A stretch of 64,000 nt of DNA, taken from the NCBI GenBank assembly GCA_021292105.1, contig CM037860.1, forward strand, positions 10,248,698 through 10,312,697, read 5' to 3'. The notes under the pieces were generated by a model. It was not told the origin of the DNA. It did no database searches and worked only from the letters and a program-made list of their open reading frames with translations. The stretch is from Anadara kagoshimensis. Taxonomy: Eukaryota; Mollusca; Bivalvia; Arcoida; Arcidae. Below, in pieces: positions 25,549 to 35,965 of this stretch; positions within the stretch are counted from its first letter, which is position 1, and every line of letters begins with the position of its first letter. The position numbers and the translations under genes are program-made.

Positions 25549-27497
25549 GTACTATATTTGGGGATAATATAATATACAACAATTTCTGTATTATTTAATT
25601 TTAATTTTGGCAAATGACTATCGTTTTTATCACCTTTTTCTTTACATAAAATTAGAATTAAATTTAAACTAATATATTTTATTTATCTAATTTGCATCTA
25701 AATAGCATATACATGTTCTCAGTATATGCTGAAGAGTTTGGTAATTTTTAAATTGAATGCTTCTAAAGCACTAATATTTGAATCGTTGAGAAATAAAGTA
25801 TTCTATTACATGTCAACTGACTTTTGTACTTATTGACTTATTGCACTATGACACAACTGTATGCCATTACTTGTTTAACCTACGTATATTCATTTATTGC
25901 AGAAAAACAAGTTGGCTGATATGGCTAAGACTAAGAGATTAAACAGAAATTTTTTGGATATAGTTGAAAAAGCAAAATGGTAAGTTTACAACAATATTGT
26001 GGAAATGGTAGATTTATTCTTAAAATTTTTGATGAACAAGTAAAAACTAAACTTGTTTAGCTTGAACAACCAAGGTTTTATTGACGATGTCAATTTTGTC
26101 GATCACATACAATCCAAACTTTTATTGTAGTTGTTATGGTCAGGTTTTATTGTAGGTATTGTAATTAGGTCAACAAGCATGTCGCACTAGTGACGCGGTA
26201 TCCTTCCAGCATAAATTATAAAACCAAAATATATTCGAACTAGATGTATAATGAACACTATCTATCGATATAAATAATGGCACACCATATATATGTACCA
26301 GTTCACATAGGTAATATGTTTTCCCATTGCAATGGATTATAGAATGGTACAATTGTTTTAAAACTTTATATTTAAGATTTTAAAAGTGTCCAATGTGATT
26401 AAATATAAACCAATATCAGAGAGAGAAATGGGGCTGTGACTAACTTTTATTGAAAATTGTAAACCATTTTATGGTTTTTTGGCGATGTAATGAAGTAAAT
26501 GTGAATTACAAATTGTGTGTTGAAATGTTTCATGGCGCAAAAGTAGACCCATTTTTATGGATTTAATATGACAAAAGCATCGGGTTACACAATTTTCTTT
26601 TTTAAAATGTATGTCAGAAAGGTATATGGATTTCAAAGGCGAACGACGAATTATCACAATTTAGATTTTCTTTTTATCATGTTACATGTTTTTTGTTGTT
26701 GTAGGATGCAAGACATGAGAGATAACAATTTATTTGGTGATGACTCTCCAACAAACGAAATACCTTGCATTACTGAAATATCGTTAAAGGATTTATGTAC
26801 ACAGATCGATTTTGATGCATTAAAAAGTCAGACACACGAAGTAGAAAGTTCTTGTGTGATTGATGATGATTTCTCAACGGAGGGCGGTTGTAATGAAACA
26901 TTTTCTGGATGGTATTTACCGGAAACAGAAACGAGCTGCGAAAAAAATCCAAGCAACAATAAAGTAGATATTTCATTGGAAAATTTAAATTCCAAATTGG
27001 AAGACGAAAATGTATTATCTGATTATGCTCAAAATTGTATAGATAATGAAAATGAACTTAATGAAAACACAGAGTTTATGCAAAAACTCCCATCAAACTC
27101 TTTAACGCGCGGTCACTTACCTAACGGTCACGTGATGTGTCATGAGAATAAATCATCGCATATACCAGACGTTATAGTTAGGCCAGACTCCCCGGGTATA
27201 TATGACAATACTATAGAGGAACAAAAACCTTTTCTATCTTCTTTTCATAAAACACCATCGTTGCCTTCAAATAGAATGAAATCTAGGACTAGAAAACGAC
27301 ACTCATGGCAAGAAACTAGTTTTAACGACGATATGCCAGACATTACATACGATGAAATAACAAAAGACGATTTGTTAGCCATGTGGAAAGCTTCTGAAGA
27401 GGAGTTAAATGTACGGCTAGATAAGGCGCTCCGAGAAAAATCTTTGTTAGAGAAGAAATTGGCCCTTTTAGATGTTAATCAGCATACGAGTGTTTGA
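17381..27497 (+). CDS. Gene A: GluN3-like NMDA receptor subunit, 3' part (six exons)
   Basis: Six exons (17381-17514, 18127-18277, 20132-20422, 20685-20792, 25903-25979, 26705-27497) join in frame to 1554 nt, 517 residues plus stop. They encode the distal S2 ligand-binding lobe, the fourth membrane segment (GLFVMLSVGILVGICILF), a post-M4 stretch with SQRLHR as in vertebrate GluN3 (SQRLHRAL), and a long acidic tail. The S2 contains GYGIGLPRSSPL, nearly the GluN3 GYGIGLPxNSPL, and the ligand-contact Asp in GDYPILDY. The family forms glutamate/glycine-gated cation channels; GluN3 subunits bind glycine. The first exon starts in phase 0 exactly where the matching exon of gene B starts, so pore and S1 exons must lie upstream; none is visible in the preceding 17 kb. 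The call as a GluN3-type receptor is firm; whether the gene is complete and functional is open. Confidence 0.85.
18127..18277 (+). CDS. Gene A exon 2: S2 lobe with ligand-contact Asp
   Basis: Acceptor tttcag, donor gtaagt; 151 nt, phase 2 in and phase 0 out, as in the gene B counterpart 51683-51836 (154 nt). It contains NGTLDAYLGDYPILDYARAK. The Asp before YPILDY aligns with the ligand-binding Asp of GluN1 (WDSAVLEF) and GluN3 (MDKALLDY). It ends GYGIGLPRSSPLK, the hallmark of GluN3 S2. Confidence 0.88.
18950..19020 (-). repeat. Dispersed repeat family D, copy 2 (degenerate)
   Basis: 'tccgagcactactaatgggg' and 'accaaacggtcgtctagtcc' correspond to the inverted form of 15275-15395 and to 44775-44890. 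Confidence 0.45.
19640..19885 (+). mobile_element. Retroelement tail copy 6 (degenerate)
   Basis: 'caggattaccctaaatatat', 'tttagctatctaaacaggg' and 'cctcacttccctggtg' match the element sense of the tail, inside a gene A intron. Confidence 0.55.
20132..20422 (+). CDS. Gene A exon 3: end of S2 and membrane segment M4
   Basis: Acceptor atttatacag, donor gtaagt; 97 whole codons. It begins KPLSEQIQKYHENGFIEDL, the GluN helix before M4, continues to HHAGLFVMLSVGILVGICIL (M4) and ends with a basic post-membrane stretch FRWVVPFCRSQPSSSRWKG and SQ. The gene B counterpart is 50968-51252. Confidence 0.9.
20685..20792 (+). CDS. Gene A exon 4: post-M4 segment, doubtful donor site
   Basis: Acceptor ccattttcag; 36 codons starting RLHRIITSIELVSAQDSARE and ending NRDFASCFRR. 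It aligns with gene B exon 50162-50287 (RVFRSIMSERL then AREMVKLMKDRNF). The only donor that keeps phase 0 is a weak gtacaa at 20793; a better gtaata at 20804 follows an in-frame TAA at 20799-20801. The exon end is therefore uncertain. Confidence 0.75.
20793..23160 (+). other. Gene A intron, left part; nothing recognised
   Basis: No gene or repeat recognised. A plus-strand frame at 22161-22430 (89 codons, Lys-rich, ending with a CTDKECNKHYCKR stretch) has no known relative I can name and no splice context. Confidence 0.35.
23165..23335. repeat. Long imperfect palindrome
   Basis: Central perfect arms of 23 bp (CCTCGTTGACTCGACATTTG + CAC and its complement) flank a 10-nt spacer at about 23227-23282. 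Similarity continues outward through 'aactgatattgt' and 'gggttatt', giving arms of roughly 75 bp in an AT-rich surround. Confidence 0.85.
23399..23442. repeat. Short palindrome, 20-bp arms
   Basis: TATTGCACTAGTTCTTATAT and ATATAAGAATTAGTGCAATA are complementary at 19 of 20 positions around a 4-nt loop, 60 bp to the right of the longer palindrome. Confidence 0.85.
23625..25059 (-). pseudogene. Decayed Crypton-type (DUF3504/KCTD1-like) tyrosine recombinase
   Basis: Reading leftward from ATG at 25059: an N-terminal part (MAEKDIELLLSGAQTV), then ELRNIENIPPNELDILISRF, SINSMESSIDMYLKDYEYGY and KGQKPNASRAVSVPEEE. The catalytic part follows: QLGESCPRVLLFSVWYYFTK, FGLRGRQEHRQLKVGDLQLK with the first catalytic Arg, ERMTKTRDGRGKENTRKVKP, then GENYLAKLMPMAAKECC, KTNHSVRKTCVQTLRKAGVA with His-x-x-Arg, and HKNTNSIESYYDR with the nucleophile Tyr. 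At least four frameshifts (near 24857, 24560, 24240 and 24030) break it. It lies inside the fourth intron of gene A on the opposite strand. Such recombinases move Crypton DNA transposons, and many have been co-opted in animals; this one is dead. Confidence 0.8.
25208..25227. repeat. Inverted partner of 23314-23332 flanking the recombinase
   Basis: TATATTGCTATATAATAAA here is the exact reverse complement of TTTATTATATAGCAATATA left of the recombinase remnant (19 of 19). The two could be terminal inverted repeats of the inserted element. Confidence 0.5.
25506..25548. repeat. (TA)n microsatellite
   Basis: About 43 bp of TA dinucleotides in the gene A intron. Confidence 0.92.
25903..25979 (+). 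CDS. Gene A exon 5: short cytoplasmic exon
   Basis: Acceptor tttattgcag, donor gtaagt; 77 nt, phase 0 in and phase 2 out. It encodes KNKLADMAKTKRLNRNFLDI and VEKAK, then the split Trp. Size, phase and position match gene B exon 45335-45402, which supports a small exon that would not be called on length alone. Confidence 0.75.
26705..27497 (+). CDS. Gene A exon 6: cytoplasmic tail and stop codon
   Basis: Acceptor ttgttgtag; the first base completes Trp (TG/G). The 263-residue tail is acidic and Ser-rich, then carries a basic kinase-type motif RTRKRHSW (about 27292-27310) and a C-terminal segment DDLLAMWKASEEELNVRLDK predicted to be coiled coil, ending NQHTSV and TGA. The end of gene B has the same order: RRHSS, then KEDLLVMWKKSEIEL. 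In-frame sequence upstream of 26705 is intron. Confidence 0.85.
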
Positions 27498-28868
27498 TCT
27501 ACAGCTGATTGTTACAATTACAGTGTGATCTTTATACTGCCTTTCAATATGTATTAACGATGCAAGAATCATGTAAACTTAGCCACACACCTGACAGGTA
27601 ATCATTTGGAATATTTATCGTTCACATAAAAGCAATTGAATCAACAGGAGGATTTACTGAGAGTTTATTAAACCATAACATTATTATATTTCATACAGTA
27701 TATTCAAAGAGTAATGCCAATTTCATTTTAATCCTGTTTTTAAGACAAAAATATAAATATGATGCAAGGAATCTTAAAGTGACAATCATTCGTATTCTAA
27801 TCCCAGTGTATCACTGGTGTATTGGATGCTTCTTTTGGATTTACTGTTACATGCTTGCTTTTAGATAATGAAAAACATTTGTGATAAAAGGCAAAAGCCT
27901 TCTTTTCAGTCTGTTCTAGTGGGTAGTTCTAGTTTGGGTGGAAAAGTTGCAATGCACGTGTAATTCATATTAGCGTTATTATGAAATATTTAAATATATT
28001 ATAATTGATCGATTGGAAGATATTTTAACCAAAACTCTAACACGATATCATCACTTTATGGGGACAATTCACACGATGGATTTTAAAATGAGTTCAAACA
28101 ATCAACCTTCAGCTGCTTAAAGGCATGGACAGAATTGTTATTCCTTGTGTTTAGGGTTTTTTCATACATAAACTGTATAGTGTATGCATTTTAAATCAAT
28201 TTGGAGCATATTCCGTATTATCATACATCATAATGGGTATAACATGAATTGTGTACAGTATGTTCAATTTGTGATTTTCGTGACACAATTTGTTTTTTAT
28301 CAAATTCTTATCAGAGGTACTCGGAGAGGAAATTTATTGTTTTATTGTTAAAGCATTTTCCTCTTCATGCTTTCAGATAACTCCTCACTAGAAAATTAAC
28401 CACAAGATAGCCAAACTGATAAAAGTTTTGTTTTCCAAGAGGAATGGAGATAGTTCCCTGTGTACCACCACGTGTTTCCATGTAATAATAATTTTCACAG
28501 AAATGTTCAAAGTGGATTTATTCGGCCAATTTCGGTCGAAGTTTCAATGACGGTGCAAATAAAATTATTTCGAAAGGAAACATTTTGTTAGTTGGAACAC
28601 TTTATTTCAAAGTGTTTTAATATAATCTGTTTTCACATTTTACTTAATATAACTCTGTGTTCACGTGATAATGCATGGATTGTAATTATGTAATATTTAC
28701 GATACACGTGTTTTATGTTAGATGCATGATGATGAAAATATGAGTTGAATGACAAATAATGTTAATTTTATCCTGATTGAATAAATTTCTCATGTTTTGT
28801 TTTTATATAGTATTGTATTCAGTATAATTCAATGTAGTAATATACAAAGTATAAGAATACTTACGGTG
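27498..28868 (+). other. Likely 3' UTR and downstream spacer of gene A
   Basis: No coding sequence is recognised. The stretch directly follows the gene A stop and holds several AT-rich segments with AATAAA-like words (for example the 'tgaataaatttc' near 28780), so part of it is probably 3' UTR. The polyadenylation site cannot be fixed from sequence alone. Confidence 0.35.
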
Positions 28869-28869
28869 C

Positions 28870-28996
28870 TTAACCTACCGGGCCACTCGGTCTCATTTCC
28901 CTGATAGAAAAATTATTTGCAAGTTTCCAAAGTCTACTTTGCTTTTGGGATTGTGATTGGGATATGGACCGGTATGTTTCTGTTTGATTTTATGAG
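28870..28996 (+). mobile_element. Retroelement tail copy 7 (short)
   Basis: 'gccactcggtctcatttccc', 'tctactttgcttttgg' and 'gtgattgggatatggaccgg' reproduce only the last 125 bp of the tail. Confidence 0.6.
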
Positions 28997-29384
28997 TCTG
29001 GTAAAGATTTCATATTATTGCTCCTTTTTCTTTATTTACATAGGATAAATACGTCAGTGATATCTCAGGGTGGAAGACAAACTTCTTATTGACATCCCAA
29101 CTATTTACATTATTCCAATGAATTGAGTTACGTATTTAGATAAATGTTAAGTAATAGAGACTTTAAAAATCAATAATATTACCATAAACAGCTATATTTC
29201 ATTAATGAAATATATATGTTAAGTCCTTATATACATTTTTAATTAGTTGGTAAGTCTGGAAGATTTTCATCGCAGCCAATAAGATATACTGGTAATTACA
29301 TAAAGTTTAGGCCTAACACTGTTTAAAACCCAATTAAAATTATTAAAGCATGATTTTTCTATTTCAATCAAAAGGAATTAATTA

Positions 29385-29715
29385 CTCAGGGATATTGCAA
29401 GCCAAGGCTTATCAAGGCCCTCAAAAAGTTTTATGGCCGTCATCATAGTATGGATGATAAGTTAGATGTCTCTGTGTCCAGGATTGCCCTGGATATTTTT
29501 GACGTCTCATAGTTCCATGTTCCTTTCACATAATTTTGATTACACACGTGGCGGGAGTAGCTAGCTAAACAGGAGGTGCTTACCCCTCCGAAGCACCCGG
29601 CCTCACTTCCCTGGTGGAAGTTCGCATGTATAACCTAACTTGTCAGTTCCAAAGTTTTTACTTTGCTTCTGGATTGTGATTCGGATATGGATTAGTATGT
29701 TTGTTTTTGATTATA
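29385..29715 (+). mobile_element. Retroelement tail copy 8 (well preserved)
   Basis: Begins 'ctcagggatattgcaagcc' (coding for the C-terminal GYCKPRLIKALKKFYGR-like end of the RT family), then 'ctggatatttttgacgtctc', 'tagctagctaaacaggagg', 'cggcctcacttccctggtgg', ending 'tagtatgtttgtttttgatt'. Confidence 0.8.
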
Positions 29716-30206
29716 CCTTTTAAAACACGTTCTTTCTTGCAAAAGATAAATGTGAATGGTTGAGTTAGTCATTTTTAAAAAAAGGCAGCTGAAAAAACAG
29801 TTTGTTGACTGCATATCAATAGTAACAACAACAAAGAACGTGTGACAACTTTTAGTGATGTCCCCTACCTCTACACTTTAAACAGTATTATAAATAAGAG
29901 TACAAATGTTTCTCATGTTTTATGGACACCGTATAAAAACTGCTAGCAAGACAATCTTCAAGAAGATAAAGTTTGCAATCACAGGCTGGTTGTACAAGTA
30001 TTAACCGATAGCTGGCTGTAAATTTATTGCCAGAAAAATTCACGAAACGTACGGTCAAATGAAGTTAAAGGACTGGCTGTGATAAAATAAGCAACTTTGA
30101 CGAAAAGCCAACAGATTTAATGATAATCTAGGGAAAATACTTTCGGTAGAAAATTAGTCAGTTCTTTTACCAAAAGGCTGTGTCCTTAAAATTTAATATT
30201 TTATAA

Positions 30207-30225
30207 TTTTTTTTTTTTTTTTTTT
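30207..30225. repeat. Poly-T tract
   Basis: A run of about 19 T residues. Confidence 0.85.
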
Positions 30226-30408
30226 GATACATTCTTTTCCTCCACCATCCCGAAGTGACTATCTCGCTATGAAATGAAAGAAAGAGGAAAATCTTGATTG
30301 GAACGACCTCACTTACCTCTGTCATATACATTTGCCCTTTACTAGATACTAGTACATTGACGAAGTCGACAATCAAATGTTTTGGCCCGTTGTTTGGTTT
30401 GTACAAAC

Positions 30409-31070
30409 TCTAATTACTTGCGTAAATTATCGCGATTATGTTTACACTCTGCAAATATATTTTGTAGCGTACAGAAATTATGTATGACGAAACGTTTGTA
30501 GTCTCGTTCGAGAAATATCACAAACTCAAATCTGTGATGGAAAAATTACTTATAAAATCGATACAGACGTAAACAAAGATTATGGTTGTTTTCTATACCA
30601 ATCATAAACTTATCTGGTTTTTACTATGTTCTTCCTTAAACATTCCGCGATATTTTCACACCTGATGAATTCTCTTAGTTAAACATGTAAGTGAAAAGCT
30701 TCAAATCACTCAGAATCGCCTGAATTAAAAGTTTTTGCAAATCCTAATTACCGTACAAAAACTATCGCGATTTTATAAACACTCTGTAAATATAGTTTAC
30801 ACGGTCCATGCATTATGTATGGCGAAACGAGTTTGTAGCCACGTTGTTGCAATATACCTAAAAACAATTTGCCATTAACAAATTTCTGATATATCGGTAC
30901 AAAATACTACGTAGATAGATTTTCGATTGTTCTCTACACTAATCATAAAACCTTTACTTTTTATTATGTTCTTTTCTAATTGTACAATCTTTTCAGGTTT
31001 CATGAATTCTCTCGCTCCCATGTTAAACATTCAGATCCTATGTACTCACAATCATCTAAATTAAAATTAG
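30409..31070. repeat. Diverged tandem duplication, units about 330 bp
   Basis: Unit 1 (30409-30735) and unit 2 (30743-31070) share in order 'ctatcgcgatttta', 'acactctgyaaatata', 'attatgtatgrcgaaacg', 'tgtagyc', 'aatcataaa', 'actatgttctt', 'catgaattctct' and 'tgttaaacat'. Divergence is perhaps 25-30%. No coding seen. Confidence 0.7.
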
Positions 31071-31131
31071 TTTGTATTACCAAATTATTGCAAGGCGATC
31101 GATGTTACTTACATGTCCGTTATGTACAGTG

Positions 31132-31305
31132 CAGACCTGTCAAAAGTTTGACTAAGAGCTAATGAAAATGAGCTGGAGTTCTGCTGACGAGTGCTCAAGA
31201 TGTGAATAGCTATTGGCAAAAAGATATCAGCTGCCGAAAAAGTGTAGGGATATAGATAACGAGCTTCAAATTCGATGGCTAAGTGTTTAACTTTTAACAG
31301 GTCTG
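31132..31305. mobile_element. MITE family 3, copy 3 (diverged)
   Basis: Ends CAGACCTGTCAAAAGTTTGA and the inverted TTTAACTTTTAACAGGTCTG; 174 bp. Related copies are at 37095-37297 and 55739-55967. Confidence 0.65.
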
Positions 31306-31309
31306 TTAT

Positions 31310-32885
31310 GAAGAAGGTAAATGAACGTAGATTGCACGAACCGGAAATCGTCTGCTCTATCTATTGCGCGCCATTTTGAGCCGCCATATTGGTTAGATAC
31401 GACCGACTTGCAGACCTTTTGGTTAGTTACTTCCTGGTTATACTGTGGATATTATAATACGTAATATACACGATTAATCATTCTACTGTCATTACTATAA
31501 CGGTGTATGAGGCTCGCTTTTACACGCTGTATTGTTAAATTCAATAAACCTCCAAATATAATTATACAACAGTTGTCAATAGTTTTTAAGCATAAGTGGA
31601 CCTCGTGGTTTATCGATCTACATCCCTATAAGCGCAACAACAGAGTCAACATAATGTACACAACAGCAATATTTATAATGCAGATAACTAAAGATTTTAC
31701 TAGATATCAGCTGATTGGAATTCCATTCCTTTAATCCGGTACAAATAGTTTATCAATTAAGATACGTATATCACATGCAAGATTAAAAGTGGACCAAATA
31801 TTTTTTTACTTTTATTTTTCGTTGATATAAAGTATTGCCAAATGGAACAGGCGATTCATTATGGAAGTGCCGAAGATCCTTTCTTGCAGTCTTACTGGTC
31901 CTTTTTCGCAATGTCAATAGTTGTTTTTGAAGTGTAACTGTTTTTTTCTTGTAGTGTTGCTGGGCCTTTCACGTAGGTTCTTTCTCACAACAAACTACTG
32001 TGTATAATGTATGTATTATAGATTTTAGGTAATATTTGCATTCCTTAAAGCAATCTAGCAAAAACCTAATCAGTAACACCCACTTTTTTAAATCCCCTAG
32101 TTGATTTGCATCTGTTTGATTCCAATAGACAGATCGGCATGAAGGAAGATGATATATTCATTTTGAGCCTTGTATCTTTTTTCTTGATCGATAAATATGC
32201 CTTCATTAGGACTGCTAATTGAATTATGACACTGATACTCTAAATGATTGATATGTATAAATGTTTACAGTTTACAAGAAAAAATTACATCTCTGATAAT
32301 ATTTCTTCAAATCATGGAGCCGAGTTTATCTATCAGTGAGATATAAATGAGTATATTTTGTGGTGTATTTTGATATATTACTTCAGATTGTGTCAACAAA
32401 TAATTTGAAAAGAATGGAAGGGTAAGAAGGAATCAGGTTTATGCTGCAAGAGAATATATATTTTAACATCAGTTTTTGCTAAACCTTATTTAATAGTTCC
32501 ATTGGTCACACTTACATCTCAATCATACGAAAGAGTAATACATTTTAACAGGCGATATCATAATTATTTTCTCTGAACCATTTCTTTCTCGCCTGTATTT
32601 GACTGTAAGGAAGTGTCCAGAAAACCTCCATTATAAACATGTACATTGTATATGTTTCATACTTTCTCTACTTACAACACTTGACCATCTAGTCGTTTGT
32701 TACGGGTGTTTTGAAGATATCATGGTAGGGACGGTCTAGATAATCATCTCCAATAAAACGCGAGATGGTAAGCTATTCGGTTTTCATTTTAAGTTGCGAT
32801 ACTGTAAACCAAACATTTTTAGAACTGCTTTCTTAATTATTTGTATTAAAATATCGTTAATTCATAAACTTTGAAAACAATTAAT
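31310..32885. other. Spacer, no gene seen
   Basis: No gene or repeat recognised. The region near 31360-31400 (cgcgccattttgagccgcca) is locally richer in CpG but has no supported function. Confidence 0.3.
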
Positions 32886-32889
32886 AATT

Positions 32890-33060
32890 TAACGTTTGCC
32901 AGGTGTTATATAGCTAGCTATAAAAAAGGTGTTTTCTTTCCGGAGCACCCGGTCTCACTTCCCTGTTGGAAGTTCACGTGTTTTTCTTAATGTGTCAGTT
33001 GCAAAAGGATTTACTTTGCTTTGGGCACGGATTGGTGTCTTTGGATTTTTGTTTAGTTCA
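32890..33060 (+). mobile_element. Retroelement tail copy 9
   Basis: 'tatatagctagctataaaaa', 'ccggagcacccggtctcact' and 'ttactttgctttgggcacgg' match the tail, ending 'tttggatttttgtttagtt'. The open frames on both strands at 33053-33326 overlap its end and are not supported as genes. Confidence 0.65.
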
Positions 33061-33799
33061 AATACACATATGTACAATGTAAAAACATTCTTATGGATTT
33101 AAAGACTTCCATGTTAAATACGTACTCCAAAAGCTTTAATGATAAAAAACAAACATACTTATCCATGAAGAATAGGTGCTTTGGACGTAGTGAGAAAAGA
33201 TTATCTATACGCTCAAAACACTTGTCCTCTAAACCTACAGACAAATATGTAAAAATAGGTCAAAAACATTTGATTTTGAATTCTAAAATTGACAACAATA
33301 AAGCCGAAGATACACAAGTAACCTAATTACTATAAAATGTTATAAACGTGTCACCATTTTACTAAGACAATCACCTTGAGTTAAGATTCTAGCTGATATT
33401 GTTATTTACGATAAATGGATTCTGATTTTAATCATGGAATTCTCGGTAGAGAAAAAGTTGTCACTTTTCATAACACTTCTTGAAACAGAATTACAGGATA
33501 ATGAAATCAACACAAGCTTTCCTTCTTCGACATGCTTAATAGTTCAACGATAATGAAACTAAGTTGATTTCTCTAGCGGTATTCACAGCATGATTCAAAT
33601 TACTATTCTGTTGTGTCTTAAATCTGAAAGAAATAACACGTCCAAGACGTTAAAATATTGTTTGTACTATTACAGTCAGTTCAATGAATGAATAAATAAA
33701 TAGATGAATAAAGATGGTAGTTTCGTTAAGGATAATGATGTAATTGTTATGCTGTCACATTTTTAATGAAAAAAATAATCAGATATATTTTCTAGCATA

Positions 33800-33975
33800 C
33801 AGTCAACCCTGTCTATAAAAACCACCCAAGGGAACTAGTAAAATTGGCCTATATAGGCAGGTGGTCTTTATATACAGGTTAAAAATATGAATAAAGAACA
33901 ATGGGAATACAATTGTACTGGCCTTTCAAAGCAGGTGGTCCGTATTTAAAGTTGGCCTTTAAGCAGGATGGACTG
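33800..33975. mobile_element. MITE family 1, copy 2 (TA-flanked)
   Basis: CAGTCAACCCTGTC on the left and the inverted CAGGATGGACTG on the right, flanked by TA (33798-33799 and 33976-33977). Interior reads 'aggcaggtggtctttatata' and 'gcctttcaaagcaggtggtc'. Confidence 0.72.
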
Positions 33976-34849
33976 TATTTTATAAAGTTCCAGTTGCGTT
34001 TCATCTTAGTTGTAAAGACATTGAAACGCCAAGGATTTTTACCATTTGTTTTTGCTAATTATGAATTCTAGAATGTATAAACATTAGCATGTGACAAATA
34101 ATTTGAATACATTTACTTTATTTCATAAAACTATAAATTAAAACCATAGCTGCATGTTTTTTTAATATTCGATTTCGTGAAAATTGACAAATCTCAGAAT
34201 AGTTGACAATTTATTGAATTCAAAGAGCAAAGAGTTCGTGGATATATACATGTATTACTATAATAATATGTGTACAACATAGGCTAATATTCTAGTACAA
34301 CAGTATCAGAACACGATACGAAATCTAACACTTCAGCTAGTGCTTAGATATCGATAACACGTAAAATTAATAAACCAAATACCGTATCAAAATGGAGATA
34401 TTTTAACTTGTCAACAATTAACATTAACCATGTACAAGAATGGTCGAGTTCTTTTTTTTAATTGGAGAAAACGAAAAATGATACTCGAATGATTGAATTA
34501 TGTGTATATTTCCGGTAAATCATCATAAGACATTAGTTGTAAGTGTTCCAATCTAAAAATCACATGCACGAGGACAATGATTTCAAGTGAAAATGTATAT
34601 AGATTTTTAAAACTCAACCTCTTGTATGTCAATACGTTTCTCAGTTTCAAACAGAAACAATATATATTCTAAATGCTGACAAAACTTAATAATATATATA
34701 CCTAAACATCTTGACATCTTATAATTTACAATTAGTTCGTTACAGGTCATTGAACATGTGAACTTGATTTTGCCTTCTCTCCCGATTTCACGAAAAAACT
34801 TTCGTAAAATCGAAGCATAAAACATGACACAATTATGGTTATTATACCA

Positions 34850-35108
34850 GGCCCAAGTTTCACAATCGTTCCTTAGCTAAGATTTTCCTTAACTTAAATT
34901 TAGCAAATTTTTGTAATCTCTTTTTGAAACTACTGATGAATATTTTTGTCAAAACTAAATGCATATGTTTTAATATAGAAGTGATCTTAAAAATGACACC
35001 TTAAATTCCTTAATATCTTTAAAATTAATAAAATTATAAAGATATGAAAATTTGCAAGATTTAAGTTAAGGAAAATCTTAGCTAAAGAATGATTGTGAAA
35101 CCGGGGCC
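34850..35108. mobile_element. MITE family 4: 259-bp element with about 62-bp inverted repeats
   Basis: GGCCCAAGTTTCACAATCGT on the left and the inverted right end GGCCCCGGTTTCACAATCAT continue in parallel through 'tagctaagattttccttaac' and 'gcaaatttt', differing at about six places. No transposase inside. It lies about 360 bp beyond the LPMO stop. Confidence 0.82.
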
Positions 35109-35468
35109 AGTCTATCTGACTTATTTAAGATAGTTTAGTAATTGGCAAATGTCATTATAATATGACAAAGAGATTCGGGTGTTGTAAATGTGTTTATAAT
35201 ATCTGCTAACATGCTACCATTCCAGTACAACCACAACAAAACTTACAAATATTTTAAGCGGGCTAATACGTGATAGTTACAATGCAACAGAAGCAGAGCT
35301 AAAATTGTCAGACATGAGGAAGGGGAAATAAATCTTATTTGGAATCGCATTATCCAAACATTTGCAGTATATAATCCATATTGGATTTCGATTTTTACTC
35401 ATAATACTAGATTTTGTCTTCCAATTGGTTGATTGATTATAAAATCTGATACTGTATCTATCGATTCT

Positions 35469-35965
35469 TCAAGATTTATATACTGGAAAGCACATCTCTG
35501 TGGGACAAAGACCAAGTCGACAACTAAAGTCACACCACTGGTGGTTCTCTGTTAATTCCGTATATGACTTGAATGTAGATACTTTATTAAGGTCCTCTTG
35601 AGGCCTCAGATCGTATCCCAAGTATGCAACATTACCACATATACAATGAGTCTCAGGGCAATAATCGACAGCGCAATTACGAGCACACCACATGTCTAAG
35701 TCAACATTATGTTGTTTCCAGAAATCAGTGGATACACAGAGACCTCTATTTTGGAATATGCCACCGTTTATGTTTTTCGTGCTTGTGTTCTCAATCAAAG
35801 GTGTCGTTGTGGATGTGCTTTCGGAAGTTGAAGTGGTAACAATTGGAGAATTTCCATCTTTAGGTACGATTCTTATGTCTGCACATGAATAGAATTCCTC
35901 TTGTCTCCCAAGTCCCATTCCGCAGTTATCTGACATTTCCCCTCTTTCACAGCCCCAAGAGTTTC
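35469..35965 (-). CDS. LPMO exon 3: end of catalytic domain, linker, Cys-rich tail
   Basis: Acceptor ttattttag; the first two bases complete a Gly codon, then NSWGCERGEMSDNCGMGLGR and EEFYSCADIRI. A Thr/Ser linker follows, then two Cys modules with the same spacing, C-x3-C-x4-C-x4-C (WCARNCAVDYCPETHC and WCDFSCRLGLCPTEMC). Stop TGA at 35471-35469. Confidence 0.9.

Noticed and set aside
26568-26704. Upstream extension of the 309-codon frame of gene A exon 6, including its ATG
   Set aside because: A good acceptor at 26703-26704 joins in phase to exon 5 and matches gene B; the upstream part is intron.
31360-31420. CpG-richer patch as a promoter
   Set aside because: No gene start nearby on either strand; only a small local base-composition change.
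33093-33326. 77-codon basic plus-strand frame
   Set aside because: Overlaps the end of a retroelement tail, has an antisense open frame as well and no family features.
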